Position numbers and translations under genes: made by a program
The notes under the pieces: model-generated
The model's database searches: none
What the model was told of the DNA's origin: nothing
The model's input: only the letters and a program-made list of their open reading frames with translations
Shown: positions 7,944 to 15,225 of the stretch, piece by piece
Position numbering within the stretch: position 1 is the first letter of the stretch
Layout of the letters: each line of letters begins with the position of its first letter
Assembly: GCF_046600715.1 (NCBI RefSeq)
Contig: NZ_JBJMAV010000001.1
Coordinates: forward strand, 62,001-126,000
Direction of reading: 5' to 3'
Origin: Lysobacter_C viscosus
Lineage (GTDB): Bacteria; Pseudomonadota; Gammaproteobacteria; Xanthomonadales; Xanthomonadaceae
DNA: 64,000 bases

Positions 7944-9791
7944 GTGCCCATTCGCGCGCTGCCCGACATCCTGATCAACCAGATCGCTGCCGGCGAAGTG
8001 GTGGAGCGGCCTGCTTCCGTGGTCAAGGAGCTGGTGGAGAACGCGATCGACGCCGGTGCCCGTCGGGTCGACATCGACCTTGAGGAAGGCGGCGCGCGGC
8101 TGATCAGGATCCGCGACGACGGCGGCGGTATTGCGGCCGCGGAGCTCCCGCTGGCGGTTGCGCGCCATGCCACCAGCAAGATCGCATCGCTCGACGACCT
8201 GGAAGGCGTGTCGACCCTGGGCTTCCGAGGCGAGGCGCTGCCGTCGATCGCATCGGTCAGCCGTTTCACCCTGGTATCGCGCCCGGCCGGTGCCGAGCAC
8301 GCCATGGCACTGGAAGTGGAGGGCGGCCGCTTGTCGGCGCCTGCGCCGCGACCGCATCCGCATGGCACCACGGTCGAAGTGCGTGACCTGTTCTTCAACG
8401 TGCCCGCGCGGCGCAAGTTCCTCAAGGCCGAGAGAACCGAGCTTGGCCACATCGAGGAGTGGTTGCGGCAGCTTGCGTTGGCCCGTCCCGACGTGGAGCT
8501 GCGCGTCTCCCACAACGGCAAGCCCTCGCGACGCTGGAAGGGCGAGGCCGGCATCCTGGAGCAGGCCGGGCTGTCGGATGCGCGGCTGCACGAGACCCTC
8601 GGCGAGGGTTTTGCATCGCAGGCATTGCGGGTCGAGCACGAAGCGGCGGGGCTGCGCCTGCACGGCTGGATTGCCAAGCCGACCTATTCGCGTGCCAGCG
8701 CCGACCAGCAATACCTCTACGTCAATGGCCGCGCCATCCGCGACCGCAGCGTCGCGCACGCTGTCAAGCAGGCCTACGCCGATGTGCTGTTCCATGGCCG
8801 GCAGCCGGCCTACGTGCTGTTCCTGTCGGTCGATCCCCGACGGGTGGACGTCAACGTCCACCCCGCCAAGCACGAGGTGCGGTTCCGCGACGGCCGGCTC
8901 ATCCACGATTTCGTCTACCGCACGCTGCACCAGGCCCTGGCGGAGACGCGTGCGGGGGGCGAGGCCTCCACCATGGGTATGCATCAGGTGGCGAGCGCGT
9001 TGCCGGACGGGCAGCAGGCCCCGGCGGCGCATTGGGGGCGCTCGCAGTCACCGCTCGGCCTGCGGCAGGGCGTGCCTGGCGGTGATTGGGCGCGGGATGC
9101 ACAGGCCGGCTACGCAGGGCTGTACGGAGCAGGCCCGGGGGCAGGGGAGTCGCCGCCAGCCGCGCCCTTGGCTTCAGCCGCCTTGCCCGAGAGCAACGAG
9201 CCCACACTGCCACCACTGGGCTACGCGCTGGCGCAGCTGCACGGCATCTACATCCTGGCTGAAAGCACGCAGGGGCTGGTCGTGGTGGACATGCACGCCG
9301 CGCACGAGCGTATCGGTTACGAGAAGCTCAAGCGTGCACACGATGGCGAAGGCCTGCGGACCCAGCCGCTGCTGGTTGCAACGGCAATCGCCGTTTCCGA
9401 GCGCGAGGCCGACGTTGCCGAACGTGAATCGGCCACGCTGGCCGAACTCGGCTTCGAGGTTACCCGCGGCGGGCCACAGACGCTGACGCTGCGGGCCGTG
9501 CCCGCGCTGCTGGCGCAGGGCGACGTCGAGGCCCTGTTGCGCGACGTGCTGGCCGACCTGCGCGAACACGGGCAGTCGCGCCGGGTCGCCGAGGCACGCG
9601 ACGAACTGCTGTCGACGATGGCCTGCCACGGCGCCGTTCGCGCGAACCGTCGCCTGACCCTGCCGGAAATGAACGCGCTGCTGCGGGAGATGGAGGCAAC
9701 CGAGCGCTCAGGACAGTGCAACCACGGGCGGCCCACGTGGGCCCATTTCTCACTGGCGGAGATCGACCGCTGGTTCCTGCGGGGGCGCTGA
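7944..9791 (+). CDS. mutL: DNA mismatch repair protein MutL
   Basis: A 615-residue GHKL ATPase that couples MutS mismatch recognition to strand removal. N-terminal motifs: ELVENAIDAGA, RDDGGGI and GFRGEALPSIASV. The C-terminal dimerisation domain keeps DMHAAHERIGYE, which fits the DQHA(X)2E(X)4E endonuclease consensus with Q replaced by M, plus CHGAVR and CNHGRP. It is therefore likely a nicking-type MutL, as in MutH-less bacteria. A low-complexity linker lies at about residues 335-410. The GTG start gives the canonical MPIRALPDILINQIAAGEVV N-terminus. It follows the amidase gene, as in E. coli. Confidence 0.96.
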   Translation: MPIRALPDILINQIAAGEVVERPASVVKELVENAIDAGARRVDIDLEEGGARLIRIRDDGGGIAAAELPLAVARHATSKIASLDDLEGVSTLGFRGEALPSIASVSRFTLVSRPAGAEHAMALEVEGGRLSAPAPRPHPHGTTVEVRDLFFNVPARRKFLKAERTELGHIEEWLRQLALARPDVELRVSHNGKPSRRWKGEAGILEQAGLSDARLHETLGEGFASQALRVEHEAAGLRLHGWIAKPTYSRASADQQYLYVNGRAIRDRSVAHAVKQAYADVLFHGRQPAYVLFLSVDPRRVDVNVHPAKHEVRFRDGRLIHDFVYRTLHQALAETRAGGEASTMGMHQVASALPDGQQAPAAHWGRSQSPLGLRQGVPGGDWARDAQAGYAGLYGAGPGAGESPPAAPLASAALPESNEPTLPPLGYALAQLHGIYILAESTQGLVVVDMHAAHERIGYEKLKRAHDGEGLRTQPLLVATAIAVSEREADVAERESATLAELGFEVTRGGPQTLTLRAVPALLAQGDVEALLRDVLADLREHGQSRRVAEARDELLSTMACHGAVRANRRLTLPEMNALLREMEATERSGQCNHGRPTWAHFSLAEIDRWFLRGR

Positions 9792-9793
9792 AG

Positions 9794-10753
9794 ATGGGGT
9801 GGAACATCCGCGCGATACCGGCATTGCTGGCAATCGGGTTGCTGCCCTTCGCCACCCTGTCGGGTTGCGACAGTGGACGGACACCCGAATCTTTGGCCCG
9901 GGACGCAGCGCCCCCGGCCGAGTTCGTCGAAGCGCAGGCCGCGTGGCGGCGCGCGCGCGCCGAGGCGTTGACGGCCCCGGATGGCTGGGCCGGCCTCGTC
10001 GGACTGCACTGGATCGGGCCGGGGCCGCATTACGTGGGCAGCGGCGCGGGCAATGGCGTTCGCCTGGCGGTCGGTCCCTCCGAGTTGGGGATGGTCGACG
10101 TGCGCGGGGACGGCATCCGCCTGGTTCCCGAGCCGGGCGTCGCGCTGACGCTTGACGGTGAGCCGCTCAACGGAACCGCACGCCTGGGGCTGGACAGCGC
10201 GACCGGTGGGCCGACAGTGGTCGGCTTCGACGCTGGCAAGGGGCGGCTGGTGGTCATCAGGCGCGGCAAGCGCCATGCGATCCGCGTGTGGCACGAAGCC
10301 GCCTTGGCCCGCACCGCGTTTCGCGGCATCGAATACTGGCCGGGCGGCCCGGACTGGGTCGTCGCGGGGCAATATACCCGGCATCCGGAGCGCCGGCTGG
10401 TGCAAGTGGCCGACATCGTGGGCACGATCGAACAGGTCGCCAACCCGGGGGTGATCGAATTCGAACACGACGGACGGACCCACCGCATCGAGGTGCTTGC
10501 GCCCGGACCCGAGGGCGGCGCCATCGCGTTCGTTGACGCCACCAGCGGCCATGGCAGCTACGGAATCGGGCGCTACCTGGACGTCGACCTGCCCGCCGCC
10601 GAGGGCCCGGTGCGGTTGGACTTCAACCGCGCCTACAATCCCCCCTGCGCGTTCTCCGCCTATTCCACCTGCCGCCTGACCCCGGACGCGAACCGGCTCG
10701 ACCTTCGTATCGAGGCTGGCGAAAAGGCCTACGTTGCTCCCCCCACCCCCTGA
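9794..10753 (+). CDS. DUF1684-family lipoprotein
   Basis: A 319-residue predicted outer- or inner-membrane lipoprotein. The signal peptide ends in the lipobox LSGC at about residue 25. The rest resembles the DUF1684 family: an early AWRRARAEAL/GWAGLVGLHW segment, and a late FDFNRA-like segment here reading LDFNRAYNPPCAFSAYSTC. The biochemical role of this family is unknown. The ATG is 2 bp past the mutL stop and the 3' end is 10 bp from the next gene, so it is probably co-transcribed with mutL. In E. coli this position is held by miaA and hfq. Confidence 0.78.
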   Translation: MGWNIRAIPALLAIGLLPFATLSGCDSGRTPESLARDAAPPAEFVEAQAAWRRARAEALTAPDGWAGLVGLHWIGPGPHYVGSGAGNGVRLAVGPSELGMVDVRGDGIRLVPEPGVALTLDGEPLNGTARLGLDSATGGPTVVGFDAGKGRLVVIRRGKRHAIRVWHEAALARTAFRGIEYWPGGPDWVVAGQYTRHPERRLVQVADIVGTIEQVANPGVIEFEHDGRTHRIEVLAPGPEGGAIAFVDATSGHGSYGIGRYLDVDLPAAEGPVRLDFNRAYNPPCAFSAYSTCRLTPDANRLDLRIEAGEKAYVAPPTP

Positions 10754-10763
10754 CTGGACCCCC

Positions 10764-11759
10764 ATGCGCCGCCTCAGCCGCCTTGCACTTGCCGCATCCC
10801 TCGCCCTGGCCCTTCTGGCGCCGGCCTCCGCGCGTCCGGATTCGGAAACCGCACCGGTGGCATCCGCCAGCGCCACGGTGGGCGAGCACGTGCACACGGC
10901 GCCCGTCCCGCTGCTTTGGAAGCTGTCGGACGCCGACAACAGCGTGTACCTGCTGGGCTCCTTCCACCTGCTCAAGCCCGACGACTACCCCGTGTCGACC
11001 GACGTGGATGCGGCATTCAATGCCGCGGATCGGCTGGTGTTCGAGGTCGCGCCCGAGGACCTGCACGACCCGTCCACCGCGCTCAAGTTCCTGCAGGCCG
11101 CCGGCTACGGCGATGGCGGCAGCCTCAGCGAGGTCCTGCCGCAGGACATGCGCGAGAAGTTCGATCGCATCCTTGCCGGCAATGGCGCGTCCATCGCGCA
11201 GTTCGAGGCCTACGAACCCTGGTTCGTGAACCTGTCACTGACCCTCGGGCTGTCGCAGTCGATGGGCTTCAGCGGCGAGCACGGCCTTGACCAGTACCTG
11301 ATGCGCGCCGCCGCCGATGCCGGCAAGCCGACCGCGGGGCTGGAGTCCATCGACGACCAGCTGGGAGCGCTCGACAACACGCCGATGGACGAGCAGGTCG
11401 CGTCCCTTTCCGATTTCATCGAACGGCCGGAGGCGATGCCCGGCATGCTGGCCGACCTGCACACGGCCTGGCGCAACGGCGATATCCCCGAGCTGGACCG
11501 CATGACCCGCGAGGAGATGCAGGCGCAGACCCCCGAGACCTACCGGCTGGTCAACGTGGCGCGCAACCAGGCATGGCTGCCCCGCATCCGTGCACTGCTG
11601 GACGACAGCGCCAGCGAAGACGTGCTGGTGGTGGTCGGTGCGCTGCACCTGCTGGGCGAGGATGGGCTGGTCGAGCAGCTGGCCGACGAGGGCTACGTGA
11701 TGGAGCGCGTCTGCAGCGCCTGCGCGGCGGGGGATTCCATGCAGACAGCGGAGCGGTAG
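10764..11759 (+). CDS. TraB/GumN family protein
   Basis: A 331-residue protein with an N-terminal signal peptide (about 1-24, ending ASA), so probably periplasmic or outer-membrane associated. The paired conserved motifs of the TraB/GumN (PrgY-like) fold are visible: LLGSFHLLKPDDYP near residue 67 and VVGALHLLGEDGL near residue 297. Members have been linked to metal-dependent proteolysis of signalling peptides, but function is unproven here. An upstream in-frame codon at 10734 would add 10 residues before the signal peptide; the ATG at 10764 is better. Confidence 0.82.
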   Translation: MRRLSRLALAASLALALLAPASARPDSETAPVASASATVGEHVHTAPVPLLWKLSDADNSVYLLGSFHLLKPDDYPVSTDVDAAFNAADRLVFEVAPEDLHDPSTALKFLQAAGYGDGGSLSEVLPQDMREKFDRILAGNGASIAQFEAYEPWFVNLSLTLGLSQSMGFSGEHGLDQYLMRAAADAGKPTAGLESIDDQLGALDNTPMDEQVASLSDFIERPEAMPGMLADLHTAWRNGDIPELDRMTREEMQAQTPETYRLVNVARNQAWLPRIRALLDDSASEDVLVVVGALHLLGEDGLVEQLADEGYVMERVCSACAAGDSMQTAER

Positions 11760-11781
11760 CCGCCCGGGCGGGTGTAGCACT

Positions 11782-12198
11782 TCACTGGGCGGGAAGCAGC
11801 ACGATGCAGTCCACCGGGCAGGCGGGCACGCACAGCTCGCATCCGGTGCAAAGCGGCTCGATCACCACGTGCATGTGCTTGCTGCCGCCGATGATCGCGT
11901 CCACCGGGCAGGCCTGGATGCACTTGGTGCAGCCGATGCAGTCGACCTCCACCACGCGCGCTACCTGCGGTGGCAGGTGCTGGCCGCGGGAGCGGTCATA
12001 CGGCGCTGACGGTACTTCGAGCAGGTGCGCCAGTGCCCGCGCCCCGCGATCGCCACCGGGTGGGCACCGCTCCGGGCCTGCCGTTCCGCCCGCCATCGCC
12101 TCTGCGTAGGGGCGGCAGCCGGGAAAGCCACACTGCCCGCACTGGGTTTGCGGGAGCAGGCGATCCAGGCGTTCGGTGAGCTCGGCGCGGTCGGTCAT
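11782..12198 (-). CDS. rnfB: RnfB-like 2[4Fe-4S] ferredoxin, orphan
   Basis: About 138 residues. An N-terminal ARC3/Fe-S segment (CGQCGFPGCRPYAEAM, then a later Cys) is followed by two ferredoxin motifs, CIGCTKCIQACP and CTGCELCVPACP. This is the electron-carrier part of RnfB, but there is no N-terminal membrane anchor and no rnfA, C, D, G or E beside it. It is likely a soluble ferredoxin serving metG-linked or other redox partners; its role is unknown. The start is uncertain: ATGs at 12198, 12213 and 12267 are all in frame, none with a strong SD. It lies downstream of metG on the same strand. Confidence 0.82.
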   Translation of the reverse strand: MTDRAELTERLDRLLPQTQCGQCGFPGCRPYAEAMAGGTAGPERCPPGGDRGARALAHLLEVPSAPYDRSRGQHLPPQVARVVEVDCIGCTKCIQACPVDAIIGGSKHMHVVIEPLCTGCELCVPACPVDCIVLLPAQ

Positions 12199-12294
12199 CT
12201 CGTTCGTTTTCATGCCGCAGGCTGCAACTGCGCTGCTTGCCGACTTCGCGCGAACGGAGCCATCCATCGCCCCGTACCGGACCGCGCGGACCGA

Positions 12295-14361
12295 TCAGCG
12301 GACCGGCATGCCCGGCTGCGCGCCCTCGTGCGCGTCCAGCAGGAACAGCCCGCCGCCATCGAAGCCGGCCGACAGGATCATTCCCTCGCTGAGGCCGAAG
12401 CGCATCTTGCGCGGCGCGAGGTTGGCGACGAACACCACGTTCCGGCCCACCAGGGATGCCGGCTCGCCATACGAGGCGCGGATGCCCGAGAAAATCTGCC
12501 GCCTGCCCAGCTCGCCCGCGTCAAGCTCGAACCGCAGCAGCTTGTCTGAGCCTTCGACGAACTCGCATGCGAGGACGCGGCCGACGCGCAGGTCGAGCCG
12601 GGCGAAATCATCGATCCCGATGGTGCCGGTGGCCGTTGCCTCGACCATCCCCGGGGCCGCCTTGGGCGCCGTCGCGGCCGCTGGAGTCGTGGTGGCGGGC
12701 TTGGCGGGCTGGAGGGAGTCCTTGCTGGCTTCGGTCATGGCGTCCAGGAGCTTGGGGTCGATGCGGGTGAACAGCGGGGTGTACGCGCCGATGCGGTGGC
12801 CGAGCAGGGGCGACTCGACCTCGTCCCAGCTGGCCACGGGGGCCTGCAGGAAGCGTTCGGCCTGCGCCGTGGTGCGGGGCAGTACGGGCTTGAGCGCAGT
12901 GTTGAGCACCCGGAACAGGTTGAGCGCCTGGGTGCAGACCGCATGCAGGTGGTCGTCGGCCCCCTCCTGCTTGGCCAGGACCCATGGCTTGTGCTCATCG
13001 ATATACCGGTTGGCCTCGTCGGCCAGGGCCATCGTCATGCGCAATGCGCCGGCCGCCTCGTTGCGCTGGTACGCGGCGCTGATCGGCGCCAGCTGCTCGA
13101 CGAATCGCGAGTACATGGGGGCATCGGGCAGGGCGGCGGCGAGTTGGCCATCGAAGCGCTTGCTGACAAAGCCCGCGCAGCGACTGGCGAGATTGACGAA
13201 CTTGCCCACCAGGTCGGCGTTGACGCGTGCGGTGAAGTCGGCCAGGTTCAGGTCCAGGTCGTCCACGCCACCGCTGGTCTTGGTGGCGAAGTAGTAGCGC
13301 AGCGCCTCCGGATCCAACCCGGTGTCGAGGTAGGTGCGGGCCATCACGAAGGTGCCGCGCGACTTGGACATCTTCGCGCCGTCCACGGTCAGGTAGCCGT
13401 TGACGTGCAGCCGGGTGGGCGCCCGGAACCCGGCGCCATGCAGCACTGCCGGCCAGAACAGGCCGTGGAAGTTGACGATGTCCTTGCCGATGAAGTGGTG
13501 GAGCTCGGCGGCGGAGTCGCGCGCCAGGTAGCCGAAGAAGTCCAGTCCCTCGCGTTCGCACAGCGCCTGGAAGCTCGAAAGGTAGCCGATGGGAGCGTCG
13601 ATCCAGACATAGAGGTACTTGCCCGGGTGCCCGGGAATCTCGAAACCGAAGTAGGGCGCGTCGCGGGAGATGTCCCATGCGCGCAATCCGCCTTCGGCAT
13701 CCAGCCACTCCTGCAGCTTGGCCTTGACGCCGGCCGGGGCCACATCGCCCGCCAGCCACTCGCGCAGGAAAGCCTGGAACCCCCCGACCTCGAAGAAGAA
13801 GTGCTCGGACTGGCGCAGCTCCGGGATCGCGCCCGACAGCACGGAGCGGGGCTCCTTCAGCTCCGTGGGCGCGTATGTCGCGCCGCATTGTTCGCAGTTG
13901 TCCCCGTACTGGTCGGCGGCGCCACAGTTGGGGCACGCACCCTTGACGTAGCGGTCGGGCAGGAACATGCCCTTGGCCGGGTCGTACAGTTGCTCGACCG
14001 AACGACGGCTGATGTGGCCACTGTTGTTGAGCTTGGTGTAGATCGCTTCGGTCAGCGCCCGGTTTCGCGACGAGTGCGTCGAGTCGTAGTGGTCGAAGGC
14101 GACGCCGAAGTCGGCGAAATCATGCTCATGGCTGGCCTGGATCCCCGCTATGAAGGCCTCGGGTGTCGTTCCCGCCTTCTGGGCGGCCAGCATGATCGGC
14201 GTGCCGTGGGTGTCATCGGCGCACACGAAGTGGGCCGTGTGAGCGGCCATGCGGTGCGCGCGGGTGAAGATGTCGCCCTGGATGTAGCCCACCAGGTGGC
14301 CCAGGTGCAGCGGGCCGTTGGCATAGGGCAGGGCACAGGTGACGACGAGCTCGCGGGACAT
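12295..14361 (-). CDS. metG: Methionyl-tRNA synthetase
   Basis: A 688-residue class I synthetase charging Met-tRNA. Motifs: HLGH in the N-terminus (PYANGPLHLGHLVG), the zinc knuckle CPNCGAADQYGDNCEQCG at about 145-162, and KMSKSRGTF. The C-terminal about 110 residues form the dimerising tRNA-binding domain (DLRVGRVLACEF), joined by an Ala/Pro/Thr linker. Length matches the long dimeric E. coli-type enzyme. A candidate -10 (GATAAT) lies about 36 bp upstream on the minus strand. The orphan ferredoxin follows. Confidence 0.97.
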   Translation of the reverse strand: MSRELVVTCALPYANGPLHLGHLVGYIQGDIFTRAHRMAAHTAHFVCADDTHGTPIMLAAQKAGTTPEAFIAGIQASHEHDFADFGVAFDHYDSTHSSRNRALTEAIYTKLNNSGHISRRSVEQLYDPAKGMFLPDRYVKGACPNCGAADQYGDNCEQCGATYAPTELKEPRSVLSGAIPELRQSEHFFFEVGGFQAFLREWLAGDVAPAGVKAKLQEWLDAEGGLRAWDISRDAPYFGFEIPGHPGKYLYVWIDAPIGYLSSFQALCEREGLDFFGYLARDSAAELHHFIGKDIVNFHGLFWPAVLHGAGFRAPTRLHVNGYLTVDGAKMSKSRGTFVMARTYLDTGLDPEALRYYFATKTSGGVDDLDLNLADFTARVNADLVGKFVNLASRCAGFVSKRFDGQLAAALPDAPMYSRFVEQLAPISAAYQRNEAAGALRMTMALADEANRYIDEHKPWVLAKQEGADDHLHAVCTQALNLFRVLNTALKPVLPRTTAQAERFLQAPVASWDEVESPLLGHRIGAYTPLFTRIDPKLLDAMTEASKDSLQPAKPATTTPAAATAPKAAPGMVEATATGTIGIDDFARLDLRVGRVLACEFVEGSDKLLRFELDAGELGRRQIFSGIRASYGEPASLVGRNVVFVANLAPRKMRFGLSEGMILSAGFDGGGLFLLDAHEGAQPGMPVR

Positions 14362-14396
14362 GGGCGTGGCATCGGGTGGGCGCGGTACGGGCGCGG

Positions 14397-14402
14397 ATTA
14401 TC
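14397..14402 (-). promoter_or_regulatory. Candidate -10 of metG
   Basis: Minus-strand GATAAT followed by CCGCGCC, the same -10 plus GC-discriminator pattern seen elsewhere. It would give a leader of about 30 nt. No -35 match is visible. Confidence 0.4.
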
Positions 14403-14451
14403 GCACGTAGCCCCACTACAGCATTGCGCAAGCACGCACCTGCGGACACGC

Positions 14452-14476
14452 GAACGGCCCGCAGGGCGGGCCGTTC
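14452..14476. terminator. 11-bp GC hairpin between DUF2147 gene and metG
   Basis: A perfect 11-bp inverted repeat (GAACGGCCCGC, loop AGG) lies 42 bp downstream of the DUF2147 gene on the minus strand. There is no U-tract, so it may be a stability hairpin or a Rho-region marker rather than an intrinsic terminator. Confidence 0.4.
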
Positions 14477-14517
14477 GGGATGCGCGAGGAAACGGCGCGA
14501 CTACTAGTGGCGGACGA

Positions 14518-14961
14518 CTACTGCCGGACCCAGGTCTGGGTGCGGCCCAACAGCGAGAAGCCCATGAAGCCACGGACCTCCAGCTTGGTCCCGCCGTCGG
14601 TGGGGGTGACCTTGACCGAATAGACCTTGCCGGTGGCCGGGTCCAGGATCTTGCCGCCTTCCCAGACATCGCCCTTCTGCTTGATTCCCCAGAGGATCAC
14701 CATGCCCTTGACGGGCTTGTCCTTGTTGGCGCCGCTGCATTTGTCGCAGACCGGGTCCGGGCCGCGCGCGGACTGCAGGATCTGGTCGACGCGACCGGCC
14801 AGGCTGCCGTCGCGGGTCTCGTAGATTTCGACGACGGACTTGGGCGCGCCGGTCTTGTCATCGATGGTCGTCCAGGAACCGACCGGTGTGTTCTGCGCCA
14901 TCGCCAGGGCCGAAACGGCCATCAGCGGCAGCGCCAGCAGGGCGAGCAGTGTCTTGCGCAT
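14518..14961 (-). CDS. DUF2147 domain exported protein
   Basis: A 147-residue protein with a clear signal peptide (MRKTLLALLALPLMAVSALA, cleavage after AMA) and then a DUF2147 domain: PVGSWTTIDDKTG, a conserved ILQSARGPD/CDKC segment, and GGKILDPATGKVYS near the end. Family members are small periplasmic or outer-membrane proteins of unknown function, with a lipocalin-like beta fold suggested. The ATG at 14961 has a strong SD (GGAGGGG) 8-9 nt upstream. It is a single gene with its own AT-rich upstream box (minus-strand TATAAA at 15019-15024). Confidence 0.85.
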   Translation of the reverse strand: MRKTLLALLALPLMAVSALAMAQNTPVGSWTTIDDKTGAPKSVVEIYETRDGSLAGRVDQILQSARGPDPVCDKCSGANKDKPVKGMVILWGIKQKGDVWEGGKILDPATGKVYSVKVTPTDGGTKLEVRGFMGFSLLGRTQTWVRQ

Positions 14962-15165
14962 GGATTGGTCCCCTCCGAGGGATTGCGGCAATCCCGCGAT
15001 GCGTCGCGGGAGGCTGCATTTATAACGCATCCGGGCCTGCCGCCGCCGGGTGCGGCTGAACGAATGCTTCCGAGCCACCGATGCCGGGCCTCCGGCGGCC
15101 CGGCTTGGGCCGGATGCACGGCCGCCAAGCGCCCGTCGCTGTCTGGTACGTCGCGGCTCGCGGGC

Positions 15166-15202
15166 AAAAAAAAAGCAGGGGCGACGCAAGCGTCGCCCCT
15201 GC
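15166..15202 (-). terminator. Intrinsic terminator of the TonB receptor gene
   Basis: On the minus strand, a 12-13 bp perfect stem (GCAGGGGCGACGC and its complement) with a CTTG-type tight loop, followed by nine T. It starts 24 bp after the receptor stop codon. This is the cleanest rho-independent terminator in the window. Confidence 0.93.
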
Positions 15203-15225
15203 CAGGGCACATCAGGTTACGGGCT

